35,405 bases of DNA from Candidatus Saganbacteria bacterium (GTDB lineage Bacteria > Margulisbacteria > WOR-1 > O2-12-FULL-45-9 > XYB2-FULL-48-7). This document shows positions 1 through 7,659 of this stretch, in pieces. A program made the position numbers and the translations under genes. The notes under the pieces were generated by a model, which was not told the DNA's origin, searched no databases, and was given only the letters and a program-made list of their open reading frames with translations. Where the stretch lies: NCBI GenBank assembly GCA_016939335.1, contig JAFGHC010000020.1:1-35405 (forward strand), in the 5' to 3' direction. Numbering within the stretch: position 1 is the stretch's first letter; every line of letters starts with the position of its first letter.

Positions 1-1
1 A

Positions 2-64
2 AGTGAACGCGCGACCCCGACGGAACAGTTCTACAACTATCTGGTCAAAACCGCGCGGCTTTAG
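2..64 (+). CDS. C-terminal end of an unidentified protein (cut by window edge)
   Basis: An open frame enters from the window edge and ends at a TAG at 62-64. It reads SERATPTEQFYNYLVKTARL, a plausible soluble C-terminus with no low-complexity signature. The stop lies 37 bases before the convergent stop of the sigma-factor gene, which fits a normal tail-to-tail arrangement. Only 20 residues are visible, so no family can be named. Another frame over the same bases also stays open, so the frame choice rests on residue composition and gene layout. Confidence 0.45.
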   Translation, partial: SERATPTEQFYNYLVKTARL

Positions 65-100
65 GGCGGGCCAAAAGTTCGATGCGCACGCCGGAAGGGA

Positions 101-688
101 CTACTCTTCGCCTTCGCGCAGGTTCTTCTTCAGCTTGAGGGTGGCGTCTTTGCAGATGCGGGAGACCTGCGATTCGGAAAGGCCGATCTCCCTGCCGATC
201 TCCTTGAAAGTTTTATCGTGCCTGTAATACTGTTCGATGACCGCTTTCTCCTTGGTGGAAAAATCGCTCATCGCCGAGTCGACGTGCAGGAGCTTATCGA
301 CCTCTTCGTGAACGATCTCTTTCCGGTTAAAGGCCATGTAGACGTTGGCGGCGCTGGTGATGAATTCGTACAGCCCGGCGACCGGGTCGGAGCCGCGCTT
401 CCTTAAGTAATCCTGCATCGAACCCTTGAGCCGGACCGAAACGTAAGGCCAGAGGTCGCCTTTGCGCGGGTCCCAGGTCTTGAGGCATTCGATGAACGCG
501 ATCTTGGCCTCCGATTCCAGGTCGCCGGCCTCGGCCTTGGCGATGTGGCGGGGGAGGGTGGAAACGTACCAGCGGACGGTGGCGGTGATCTGATCTTTAT
601 ATTTTTCCAGCGTTTCGGAGTTGTATTTGAGAAATTGCTCGCGGATGATCGCCACGATCCGGTCTTCGACTTCCCGGCGCGTCGTCAT
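101..688 (-). CDS. fliA: Flagellar-type RNA polymerase sigma factor (FliA/WhiG-like sigma-28)
   Basis: This 195-residue protein has the two core parts of a sigma70-family factor. Region 2 lies at roughly residues 55-98 (DLESEAKIAFIECLKTWDP, then an SVRLKGSMQDYLRKRG helix that would bind the -10 element). Region 4 lies at roughly 143-190, with a helix-turn-helix (TFKEIGREIGLSESQVSRI) for the -35 element. There is no region 1.1, and region 3 is short, as in alternative sigma factors of the FliA/WhiG group, though it is a little shorter than typical FliA (about 240). Its start codon overlaps the stop of the small gene upstream by 4 bases, so the two are translationally coupled. It has the same orientation as the flagellar operon at 11612-20222, which supports a role in late flagellar transcription. 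An early-sporulation-type or other sigma factor is the main alternative. Confidence 0.85.
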   Translation of the reverse strand: MTTRREVEDRIVAIIREQFLKYNSETLEKYKDQITATVRWYVSTLPRHIAKAEAGDLESEAKIAFIECLKTWDPRKGDLWPYVSVRLKGSMQDYLRKRGSDPVAGLYEFITSAANVYMAFNRKEIVHEEVDKLLHVDSAMSDFSTKEKAVIEQYYRHDKTFKEIGREIGLSESQVSRICKDATLKLKKNLREGEE

Positions 689-912
689 TGAAACCTCTTG
701 GCCAGGTTCTTGAGCGCTTCGGCGACGAAATTGGTCTTCCGCTTGGGGTCCGGGCTTAATTCCTCGCTGAAGCGTGCCGCCGTTTTTTTGGCGAACGGCC
801 AGGCGGCCCGGAGGATGGGGGAGAGGCCGGCTGGCGGGGCGGCTTCGGGCCCGGTGACGCCCGGGCGGCCGATCTTCCTGATCTCTTTAGATTCGATTCT
901 TCTGATTGTCAC
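685..912 (-). CDS. Small hypothetical protein upstream of the sigma factor
   Basis: A 75-residue basic protein with no signal peptide, membrane segment or recognised motif. It has a proline- and glycine-rich middle (residues 16-31) and a charged, probably helical C-terminal half ending KNLAKRFQ. Its start overlaps the end of the gene before it by 26 bases, and its stop overlaps the sigma-factor start by 4 bases, so it is embedded in a three-gene unit. The context suggests a flagellar assembly or regulatory accessory, but nothing in the sequence shows this. Confidence 0.6.
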   Translation of the reverse strand: MTIRRIESKEIRKIGRPGVTGPEAAPPAGLSPILRAAWPFAKKTAARFSEELSPDPKRKTNFVAEALKNLAKRFQ

Positions 913-1150
913 GGTTTTTCTTGATCAGCGCGCTGGCGACGGCCAGCGTCTGGCGCCGGAGCTCGGGGTTGGTCACGATCATTTCCGCCAGCGTGCCGAC
1001 CATTTTATCAAAACCGGGCGACCTTGTAAAGGCCTGGCCGTACTCGGCCTCCAGCACGGCGACGACAAAATGCTCCGCCATCTCCCGGGCGGTCAGGCTC
1101 GGGTGAAGGCTGTCGGTCATCTTGCTTTCGAACGCCGTTAAGTTTGGCAT
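887..1150 (-). CDS. Small hypothetical protein, first gene of the sigma-factor unit
   Basis: An 87-residue, probably all-helical protein that I do not recognise. It has no signal peptide or membrane segment. A purine-rich AGGAG lies only two bases before the ATG used here, which is closer than usual. A second in-frame ATG (the MTDSLHP start, 30 bases further in) is therefore also possible. It begins a minus-strand group that continues into the next small gene and the sigma factor. A regulator of the sigma factor is conceivable from position alone, but it shows no FlgM-like feature that I can see. Confidence 0.55.
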   Translation of the reverse strand: MPNLTAFESKMTDSLHPSLTAREMAEHFVVAVLEAEYGQAFTRSPGFDKMVGTLAEMIVTNPELRRQTLAVASALIKKNRDNQKNRI

Positions 1151-1206
1151 AGCTCCTGATTCTGTATCGGTAGCTTAACCTAATAATTTCACCCGGGCAA
1201 GGGGGC

Positions 1207-1235
1207 TTGATAAAATGTTCCGCCCGGTGTAAAAT
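1207..1235 (+). promoter_or_regulatory. Sigma70-type promoter of the hydrogenase operon
   Basis: TTGATA at 1207-1212 and TAAAAT at 1230-1235 are separated by exactly 17 bases. Each matches the housekeeping consensus at five of six positions. Transcription would begin near 1242, giving a leader of about 48 bases before the first ATG at 1290. No other plus-strand promoter of similar quality lies between 64 and 1290. Confidence 0.7.
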
Positions 1236-1246
1236 ACAACCGATTG

Positions 1247-1283
1247 AAAGCCCCACCTTGGATTTTTGGGTGGGGTTTTTCTT
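1247..1283 (+). terminator. Terminator-like hairpin in the hydrogenase leader (possible attenuator)
   Basis: CCCCACC at 1251-1257 pairs perfectly with GGTGGGG at 1269-1275, and AAAG/TTTTT can lengthen the stem. The stem is followed at once by TTTTTCTT, so in the plus direction it has the form of an intrinsic terminator. It begins only about ten bases after the predicted transcription start and ends just before the first gene. It cannot serve an upstream plus-strand gene close by, which makes an attenuator or a 5'-end stabiliser more likely than a plain terminator. Confidence 0.6.
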
Positions 1284-1289
1284 GGAAAT

Positions 1290-2726
1290 ATGAGCAGCGG
1301 GGCGTTGTTATTATTACTGGCGGTTTTCGTTCCGGTCGGCGGAGCGTTTTTGCTCCCCCTGCTGGGCCGCTGGTCGGCTTCGGCCCGCAACATCATGGCG
1401 TTCCTGCTCGTGCTGGTTTCGCTCGCCTGTTCCACCCGGCTGCTCCTGACGGTCCTGACCGGCCAGACGGCCGTTTATAAATTCCCCTTTCCGCTGGGAA
1501 TGAGCTTTATCCTGTCGGCCGACGGGTTGGCGGTCTTCATGGCGGTCGTTTCGGCGCTGATCGGCGCGATCATCGTCCTTTTCTCTTTCGATTACATCAG
1601 CCATTACGAGAACCAGAACGAGTATTATTTCATGGTCGTCCTCTTTCTCGGCTCGATGACCGGGCTGGTCTATTCGCAAAATCTGATCTTCCTCTACCTT
1701 TTCTGGGAACTGACCGCGTTCGCCAGCTGGCGGCTGATCGGCTTCTACCGGGGCCGGAAAGACGTCCTGCGGGCCGACAAAGCGTTCCTGGTCACTTTCT
1801 TCGGCGCGCTGGCGATGCTGATCGGCTTTGTCTTTATCTACCAGCAGACCGGCACGTTTGACCTTGCAGCAATGAAAGGACTGGCCCTGCCGGGGCTGGT
1901 GGTCGGTCTGATCCTCTGCGGCATCCTCTCGAAATCGGCGACCCTGCCGTTCCAGACCTGGCTCCCCGACGCCGGCGTCGCGCCGTCGCCCGTAACGGCG
2001 CTGCTGCACGCCGCCGTGCTCGTCAAGATCGGCGTCTATGTTTTTGCCCGGCTTTTTCTCATGACCTTTGTTCTCGGCGCGTTCTGGCATACCGCCGTGC
2101 CGGTCATTGCCGCGGCCAGCGCGCTGATCGCGGCGGGGGCGGCGCTGATCGAGACCGACATCAAACGGGTCATCGCTTACTCGACCGTCAGCCAGATCGG
2201 CTTCATTTTCCTCGGCCTGGCGACGGGGAGCCTGGTCGGCGTGGTCGGCGGACTGCTGTTCATCCTGATGCACGGGCTGGCCAAGGGGGGGCTCTTTCTT
2301 TCGGCCGGCATCATCGAGCAGAACGCCAGGACCAAAGATATCACCAGGATGGGCGGCCTGTTCGCCACGATGCCGGTAACCGCGGCGGCCTTTGCCGGCT
2401 GCGCTTTTTCCATCATGGGGATCCCTCCCTTCGGCGGCTTTTTCAGCAAGTACTTTGTCATCGCCGGCGCGGTGGACAGCGGCCAGCTCTGGCTCGCGCT
2501 GACGTTCGTTCTTGGCGCGGTCCTGACGATCATTTATCTCTTCCGTCTCTTTAACCTGATCTTCCTCGGGCCGGTAAAGGGGATCGCGGCCAGGGAAGGT
2601 TCCCGGCTGATGGTCTTCTGCGTCGTGCTGCTGGCGGTCCTTTCGCTGGGGGCGGGGGCCTTGATCAATTATCCGGCCATGGCGGTCAGGGCCGCGGTGG
2701 CGCAGATGAACGGGATCGTCAAATGA
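1290..2726 (+). CDS. Hydrogenase membrane subunit, NuoL/M/N (MrpD)-like antiporter family, copy 1
   Basis: A polytopic membrane protein of 478 residues from the ATG at 1290. A TTG eight codons earlier lies inside the leader hairpin and is unlikely to be the start. It belongs to the proton/cation-translocating family of complex I and Mrp antiporters. The family core is clear: LCGILSKSATLPFQTWLPDA is the conserved lysine/proline helix pair, SPVTALLHAAVLVKIGVY follows, and then come the central lysine helix KRVIAYSTVSQIGFIFLG and LMHGLAKGGLFLSAG. It is expected to pump ions across the cytoplasmic membrane, driven by the hydrogenase module downstream. It overlaps the next gene by ATGA. Confidence 0.88.
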   Translation: MSSGALLLLLAVFVPVGGAFLLPLLGRWSASARNIMAFLLVLVSLACSTRLLLTVLTGQTAVYKFPFPLGMSFILSADGLAVFMAVVSALIGAIIVLFSFDYISHYENQNEYYFMVVLFLGSMTGLVYSQNLIFLYLFWELTAFASWRLIGFYRGRKDVLRADKAFLVTFFGALAMLIGFVFIYQQTGTFDLAAMKGLALPGLVVGLILCGILSKSATLPFQTWLPDAGVAPSPVTALLHAAVLVKIGVYVFARLFLMTFVLGAFWHTAVPVIAAASALIAAGAALIETDIKRVIAYSTVSQIGFIFLGLATGSLVGVVGGLLFILMHGLAKGGLFLSAGIIEQNARTKDITRMGGLFATMPVTAAAFAGCAFSIMGIPPFGGFFSKYFVIAGAVDSGQLWLALTFVLGAVLTIIYLFRLFNLIFLGPVKGIAAREGSRLMVFCVVLLAVLSLGAGALINYPAMAVRAAVAQMNGIVK

Positions 2727-4540
2727 ACTTGATCTTCCTGACGATCTTATTGCCGTTGGCTGCCGGCCTGCTGACGCTGGCCGTCCCCGGCCGCTGGCGC
2801 GGCGTCAGAGAGGCGCTGCTTTTGCTGGCGACGCTGGCCGGGCTGGTCAGCGCCCTGCTGTTCTATAAAACAACGCTTACCGTCAATCTCCCCTGGGTCG
2901 GCTTCGGGCTTGAACTCTCGTTCCGCCTCTACCAGTTCAGCGCGTTCATCGTCCTGGCGGTCGCCGTCTTCAGCTTTCTCGTCGCCCTGTACTCCTGCTG
3001 GTCCATGGCGGGGCGGCCGTCCGCCGGCCAGTTCTTCGCGTACCTGCTGCTGACCGTCGCTTTTACCAACGGGGCGGTCCTGGCCGACAACCTGATCCTC
3101 TTCCTCTTCTTCGGGGAAGCGCTCCTGCTGACCATTTTCGGCATGATCATCATCGGCCGGCCCGGGGCGTGGCGGACCGCCGTCAAAGCTTTCATTATCG
3201 TCGGCGCGGCCGATCTCTGCCTGATGTTCGGCGTCATTCTGACGGGGAAACTGGCCGGAACGTTCGCCATGTCGCAGATCAATCTGCCGCTCGGCGGCCC
3301 GGCCAGCCTGGCGTTCATCTTTATGATGATCGGCGCACTGGCCAAGTCCGGTTCGATGCCGTTCCACACCTGGATCCCCGACGCGGCGCTCGACGCGCCG
3401 CTGCCGTTCATGGCCTTGCTCCCGGCGGCGCTGGAAAAACTGCTCGGCATTTATTTCCTGGCCCGGCTGACGCTCGATCTTTTCCAGCTGCGGCCCGAGT
3501 CGTGGCTCTCGACCCTGCTGATGGTCATCGGCGCGCTGACGATCGTCTTGGCCGTGATGATGGCGCTGATCCAGAAGGATTATAAAAAACTCCTTTCTTA
3601 TCATGCCATCAGCCAGGTCGGTTACATGATCCTCGGGATCGGCACCGCCGTCCCGGTCGGCATCGTCGGCGGGCTCTTCCATCTACTCAACAATGCAATG
3701 TACAAATCGTGCCTTTTCCTCTCCGGCGGCTCGGTCGAGGAACAGGCCGGCACGACCGATCTGACGCGCCTGGGCGGCCTGTTCTCAAAAATGCCGGTCA
3801 CCGGCGCCTGTTTTGTCGTCGCGGCGCTTTCGATCTCCGGCGTCCCCCCCTTCAACGGCTTCTTTTCCAAGGAACTGGTCTACGCCGGGGCGCTGGAGCG
3901 CGGCTGGACCTTTTACGCCGCGGCGCTCGCCGGCTCGTTCCTGACCGCCGCTTCGTTCCTCAAGCTCGGCCACGCCGTCTATTTCGGCCGGGCGAGCGGC
4001 CAAGATAATCCGGTCAAGGAAGCCGCCTGGCCGGCCCTGCTGCCGATGATCGTGATCGCCGGCGGCTGCGTCCTGTTCGGCGTTTACAACGCGCTGCCGC
4101 TCCACGCGATCGAACCGGTCCTCGGCGCGCGGCTGGCCCACAGCTTCGCCGGCGGGCCGGAGAACTGGTGGCTGGTGCTGGCGACGGCCGTCGTGATCGG
4201 CCTGGCGCTCGCCAATCATTTTTACGGCGTCAAGCGGTCGGGTAAGGCGGCCGGCGCTTCCGACCATATTCATTACGCGCCGGGTTTGGCGCCGGTTTAC
4301 GACCTGGCCGAGAAAAAATATTTCGATCCCTACGATCTCGGCCTGAAATTGGCCGGCGCGCTGGCGCAGTTCCTTTACTGGTGCGACCGGGCGATCGACT
4401 GGCTTTACGAGTCGCTGGCCGTCGGCCTGGCGGCGGCGTTCAGCGGGCTGCTCCGCTGGTGCCACAGCGGCAATCTTTCCAATTACGCCGTCTGGGCGCT
4501 GGCCGGCGCGGCCGCCGTTATTTATTACATAATAAGATGA
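2723..4540 (+). CDS. Hydrogenase membrane subunit, NuoL (HyfB/HycC)-like, copy 2
   Basis: At 605 residues this is the longest of the three antiporter-like subunits. It has the family motifs ALAKSGSMPFHTWIPDA, KKLLSYHAISQVGYMILG and LLNNAMYKSCLFLSGGSVEE. The extra C-terminal third contains two further hydrophobic segments and a YFDPYDLG stretch near residue 530. That recalls NuoL, whose C-terminal lateral helix clamps the membrane arm. It is therefore the likely distal, NuoL-equivalent pump. Start and stop overlap the neighbours by 4 bases on each side, so translation of the three pumps is probably coupled. Confidence 0.88.
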   Translation: MNLIFLTILLPLAAGLLTLAVPGRWRGVREALLLLATLAGLVSALLFYKTTLTVNLPWVGFGLELSFRLYQFSAFIVLAVAVFSFLVALYSCWSMAGRPSAGQFFAYLLLTVAFTNGAVLADNLILFLFFGEALLLTIFGMIIIGRPGAWRTAVKAFIIVGAADLCLMFGVILTGKLAGTFAMSQINLPLGGPASLAFIFMMIGALAKSGSMPFHTWIPDAALDAPLPFMALLPAALEKLLGIYFLARLTLDLFQLRPESWLSTLLMVIGALTIVLAVMMALIQKDYKKLLSYHAISQVGYMILGIGTAVPVGIVGGLFHLLNNAMYKSCLFLSGGSVEEQAGTTDLTRLGGLFSKMPVTGACFVVAALSISGVPPFNGFFSKELVYAGALERGWTFYAAALAGSFLTAASFLKLGHAVYFGRASGQDNPVKEAAWPALLPMIVIAGGCVLFGVYNALPLHAIEPVLGARLAHSFAGGPENWWLVLATAVVIGLALANHFYGVKRSGKAAGASDHIHYAPGLAPVYDLAEKKYFDPYDLGLKLAGALAQFLYWCDRAIDWLYESLAVGLAAAFSGLLRWCHSGNLSNYAVWALAGAAAVIYYIIR

Positions 4541-5931
4541 TCTATTTATTTATTTTTATCCCGTTCCTGGCGCTGATCGTTATCAATCTGCTGCCGCAGG
4601 GGGAGGGGGAATTCGCCGGCTGGGCGGCGCTGGCCGTTTTCTCCGCCCAGCTGGCGGCGGCGGCGCTGGCCGCCTGCGGTTTGATCGGCCTGGGGGGCGG
4701 CTGGCTTGATCAGCTCCTTCACTTCCGGCTTTTGAGCGACCGGACCGGCCTCCTCCTGCTGTTCCTGGCCGGTCTGGTCGGCGGCACGGCGCTCCTCTCC
4801 GGCTGGCGGTTGCGGGGGGCGAGCCGGTCCAACTTCATCAATTTGCTCCTGATCGCCCTGACCGGGATCAACGGCCTGGCGCTGGCGAGCGATCTGTTCT
4901 CGCTCTATGTTTTCATCGAGGTCGTGGCGGTCTCTTCCTTCGTGCTGATCGCGCTTTTCCGCGAGCGGTCGGGGCTGGAGGGGAGCTTCAAATACCTGAT
5001 GATGTCGGCGCTGGCCAGCGTGCTGATGCTCTCGGCCGTCGCTTGCTTCCTGGTCGCGGCCGACGGGATGTCGTTTGCGGCGGTCCGGGCGGCGCTGGCC
5101 GTCCCCGGCAATTATCTCGCCCGGGCGGCGCTCGGCCTCTTCCTCTGCGGCCTGTTCATCAAGGGGGGGCTGGTCCCGTTCCACGGCTGGCTTCCCGACG
5201 CTTATATGAGCGCGCCAGCCCCGGTCTCCGTTTTCCTGGCCGGGATCGCGACCAAAGCCGCCGGCCTTTTTACGCTGGTCCGGCTGGTGCGCCTGGCCCC
5301 GGCCAGCGCCGATCTTTCGGCGGTCCTCCTGCTGGTCGGGACGCTCTCGATCGTCGTCGGCGCGCTGGCGGCGCTCGGCCAGCGGGACATGAAGCGGATG
5401 CTGGCTTACTCCAGCATCAGCCAGATGGGCTACATCGTCGCCGCGCTGGGAACCGGGTCGGCGCTGGGGAACGCGGCGGCGCTCTTCCACTTTTTCAACC
5501 ACGCCGTTCTCAAGTCCCAGCTCTTCGTCAACGCGGCGGCCGTCGAGGAACAGACCGGGACGCGCGACATGGACCGGCTGGGCGGGCTGGCGGCGCGGCT
5601 GCCGGTGACCGGGACGACCTCGGTCATCGCCATCCTTTCGACCGCCGGGCTGCCTCCTTTGTCCGGTTTCTGGAGCAAGCTGCTGATCGTGATCGCGCTC
5701 TGGACGGCCGGCCATCAGTTTTACGCGGCCATTGCGCTGCTGGCCAGCGGCCTGACGCTGGCCTATTTTCTCTCGCTCCAGCGGCGCGTCTTCTTCGGCC
5801 GGCTGCGGCCGGAGCTGGAAAATGTCAAAGAAGCGGGAGCCGCGCTGCTCCTCCCGGCGCTCGGCCTGTCGGCGCTGACCGTCGGCGTCGGTTTGGTTTT
5901 CCCGTTCATTTTAGGGATGTTCATCAAATGA
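4537..5931 (+). CDS. Hydrogenase membrane subunit, NuoM/NuoN-like antiporter family, copy 3
   Basis: A 464-residue membrane protein. I chose the ATG in the ATGA overlap with the previous gene. The open frame extends further upstream, but only inside that gene and without family features. It shows FEVVAV-type sequence around residue 130 (FSLYVFIEVVAVSSFVLI), FIKGGLVPFHGWLPDAYM, the KRMLAYSSISQMGYIVAALG helix and HFFNHAVLKSQLFVNAA. The glutamate in the early helix and the lysines in the discontinuous helices are the residues used for ion translocation in this family. Having three such subunits implies more than one ion-pumping channel per complex. It is followed by a repeat-bearing gap of 140 bases, the largest inside the operon. 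Confidence 0.87.
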   Translation: MIYLFIFIPFLALIVINLLPQGEGEFAGWAALAVFSAQLAAAALAACGLIGLGGGWLDQLLHFRLLSDRTGLLLLFLAGLVGGTALLSGWRLRGASRSNFINLLLIALTGINGLALASDLFSLYVFIEVVAVSSFVLIALFRERSGLEGSFKYLMMSALASVLMLSAVACFLVAADGMSFAAVRAALAVPGNYLARAALGLFLCGLFIKGGLVPFHGWLPDAYMSAPAPVSVFLAGIATKAAGLFTLVRLVRLAPASADLSAVLLLVGTLSIVVGALAALGQRDMKRMLAYSSISQMGYIVAALGTGSALGNAAALFHFFNHAVLKSQLFVNAAAVEEQTGTRDMDRLGGLAARLPVTGTTSVIAILSTAGLPPLSGFWSKLLIVIALWTAGHQFYAAIALLASGLTLAYFLSLQRRVFFGRLRPELENVKEAGAALLLPALGLSALTVGVGLVFPFILGMFIK

Positions 5932-5947
5932 TGGGGGTTAGTTAAAA

Positions 5948-6039
5948 CCCCATACTAAAGTATGGGGTATAATAAAATGGAATATCATTGTATTTTGTTT
6001 GAAATTATTGAAAATAATTCCCCACACTTCAGTGTGGGG
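5948..6039 (+). repeat. Paired-palindrome element inside the hydrogenase operon
   Basis: Two perfect hairpins stand 52 bases apart: CCCCATACTAAAGTATGGGG (5948-5967) and CCCCACACTTCAGTGTGGGG (6020-6039). The AT-rich spacer contains TATAATAAAATGG. The same pair type, with shorter spacers, occurs near 11380 and repeatedly in 25427-25828. It is therefore a dispersed element (REP/BIME- or PATE-like MITE) that landed between the third pump gene and the NuoJ-like gene. It could end, slow or restart transcription in the middle of the operon. Confidence 0.8.
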
Positions 6040-6071
6040 ATCCCAATGGCTCATTCGGAGAAGAGCTTATT

Positions 6072-6569
6072 ATGATAACGATGGCGATCTTGCTGGTCGC
6101 GATGGCGCTGGCCGCCCTCTGGACGGTGACGGCCAATCTTTACCTGCGGGCGACGATCGCCCTGGCGCTGACCAGCGTCATTCTGACCGTCATCATGTTC
6201 CGGCTCGGGGCGCCGACCGCCGCGGTCTTTGAGCTCTCCGTCTGCGCCGGGCTGATCTCGGTCATCTTTATCAGCGTCATCAGCCTGACCCACCGCCTGA
6301 CGCTCCAGGAATTCTTGAGCCGCCGGCAGAACCGCTTCGCCCGTTTCCGTTACCTGCCGCCGCTGCTGATCGCCGCGGCGCTGGCAATGTATTTTGCGCG
6401 CCAGCCGCTGGGCGTCAGCCTGCCGTGGCGCGAGACGGTGACCGACGCGCGCTCCGTCATGTGGGACCTGCGGCGCTTCGACCTCTTCGGGCAGGTCATG
6501 GTCCTGCTGGCCGGCGTTTTTGGCGTCGTGACATTATTCAGGGGGGCAAAAAACCGTGATGGGCGTTGA
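6072..6569 (+). CDS. Hydrogenase membrane subunit, NuoJ/MbhD-like
   Basis: A 165-residue membrane protein with about five hydrophobic helices. The segment FELSVCAGLISVIFISVISL corresponds to the conserved third helix of NuoJ and the MbhD/DUF4040 group, which in complex I holds a pi-bulge involved in coupling. The C-terminal helix (LFGQVMVLLAGVFGVVTLF) is followed by a short basic tail. GGAG lies about ten bases before the ATG. It overlaps the following NuoK-like gene by 14 bases, the usual J-K pairing of complex I and group 4 hydrogenase operons. Assignment to NuoJ rather than MrpB-type subunits rests on this neighbour order. Confidence 0.72.
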   Translation: MITMAILLVAMALAALWTVTANLYLRATIALALTSVILTVIMFRLGAPTAAVFELSVCAGLISVIFISVISLTHRLTLQEFLSRRQNRFARFRYLPPLLIAAALAMYFARQPLGVSLPWRETVTDARSVMWDLRRFDLFGQVMVLLAGVFGVVTLFRGAKNRDGR

Positions 6570-6879
6570 ACCGGCGACCTGGTTTTGGCTGTTCCTGACC
6601 TTTGCGGCGCTGGTCATGATCAGCGGCCTTTATTGCTTTCTAGTCACTTTTAACCTGCTGCGGATGCTGATCGGCCTCGAGATCATCATCAAGGGGGTCA
6701 CTCTGCTCATCATTGCCGCCGGCTTCCTGAGCGGCCAGCTGGCGCTGGCCCAGGCGATCGTCATCACGGTGATCGTCATCGAGGTCGTCATCATGGTCGT
6801 GGCGGCCGGGCTGATCATCAATTTTCACGACCTGTTCGATTCGCTTAACGTCAAGAACACGAGGAGCTTAAAAGGCTGA
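6556..6879 (+). CDS. Hydrogenase membrane subunit, NuoK/MnhC-like
   Basis: A 107-residue protein with three membrane helices, the normal NuoK size. The second helix carries LLRMLIGLEIIIKGVTLLII and the third carries AIVITVIVIEVVIMVVAAGL. Each has the buried glutamate that NuoK uses for ion movement. The GTG at 6556 has a G-run at good distance, and the ATG directly after it (6559) is equally possible. It sits between NuoJ-like and NuoA-like genes, as expected for the membrane-arm base. Confidence 0.85.
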   Translation: MMGVEPATWFWLFLTFAALVMISGLYCFLVTFNLLRMLIGLEIIIKGVTLLIIAAGFLSGQLALAQAIVITVIVIEVVIMVVAAGLIINFHDLFDSLNVKNTRSLKG

Positions 6880-6880
6880 C

Positions 6881-7225
6881 ATGAGAGAGTTACTGCTGTC
6901 GCCGCCGGCGGCGTTTATCGTTGTCCTCGCTTTTTTACTGCTGATGTCGCGCCTGACCGCGGCTTTGAGCTTTAAGCGCAAGGCCGGGGAGGCCGCGGCC
7001 GCGACCGAGTCGTACGCCTGCGGCGAGGATGTGCCGCCGGTCAGGGTCCAGCCCGATTACAGCCAGTTCTTCCCTTTCGCCTTTTTCTTCACCATCCTGC
7101 ACGTGGTGGCGCTGGTCGTGGCGACGGTGCCGACCGCCTCGCCCGGCGCGCTGGCGCTGGCGGTCATCTACCTGGCCGGCGCGCTGCTCGGCCTCTTCAT
7201 CCTTTTCGGGAGGGCGGGGCGATGA
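6881..7225 (+). CDS. Hydrogenase membrane subunit, NuoA-like
   Basis: A 114-residue protein with three hydrophobic helices. Between helix 1 and 2 it has ESYACGEDVPPVRVQPDYSQ followed by FFPFAFFFTILHVVALV. This matches the layout of NuoA, whose cytoplasmic loop has a Y-x-C-G motif and is followed by an F-rich second helix. The acidic helix-2 residues typical of NuoA (FDVE-type) are replaced by LHVV here. NuoA-type subunits link the peripheral and membrane arms near the quinone pocket in complex I. It overlaps the small-subunit gene by 4 bases. The similarity is short, so a divergent group 4 hydrogenase subunit is the cautious wording. Confidence 0.65.
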   Translation: MRELLLSPPAAFIVVLAFLLLMSRLTAALSFKRKAGEAAAATESYACGEDVPPVRVQPDYSQFFPFAFFFTILHVVALVVATVPTASPGALALAVIYLAGALLGLFILFGRAGR

Positions 7226-7659
7226 AGGTCATCGATAAGATCATCCGCTGGGGCCGGCTTAAATCGCCCTGGATCATCCACTTCAACACCGGGGCGTGCA
7301 ACGCCTGCGACATCGAGATCATCGCCGCGCTGACGCCGCGCTTCGACCTGGAGCGCTTCGGCGTGCAGCTGAAGGGGACGCCGCGCCACGCCGATATCCT
7401 GGTCTGCAGCGGCCCGGTCACCCGCCAGATCAAGGACCGGCTGCAGCGGATCTACTGCCAGATGCCGGAGCCGAAGTTCGTGGTGGCGGTCGGCAGCTGC
7501 GCCACCAGCGGCGGGGTCTTCCAGGATTGTTACAACGTGCTGGGCGGCATCGACCGGGCGATCCCGGTCGACGCCTACATTCCCGGCTGCCCGGCCAGCC
7601 CGCAGGCGATCATCGACGGCGTGGTCAAACTGCTGAAAAAACTGGAGGAGTCGGAATGA
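7222..7659 (+). CDS. Group 4 [NiFe] hydrogenase small subunit (NuoB/HycG/EchC-like)
   Basis: A 145-residue soluble electron-transfer subunit holding one [4Fe-4S] cluster next to the Ni-Fe site. The ligands are visible: C26 and C29 in TGACNACDIE, C93 in VGSCATSGG and C123 in IPGCPASP. The GACNxCDIE form is typical of group 4 hydrogenases, whereas complex I NuoB has a CC pair here. The protein is short, with no N-terminal membrane anchor or signal, so it faces the cytoplasm. It overlaps both neighbours by 4 bases. Confidence 0.93.
   Translation: MKVIDKIIRWGRLKSPWIIHFNTGACNACDIEIIAALTPRFDLERFGVQLKGTPRHADILVCSGPVTRQIKDRLQRIYCQMPEPKFVVAVGSCATSGGVFQDCYNVLGGIDRAIPVDAYIPGCPASPQAIIDGVVKLLKKLEESE

Noticed and set aside
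1164-1184. Sigma-28-like promoter (ACCGATAC) upstream of the small gene at 887-1150
   Set aside because: The -10-like part matches six of eight consensus bases, but the upstream TAAA part is only three of four with a 16-base gap. This is too weak to call autoregulation.
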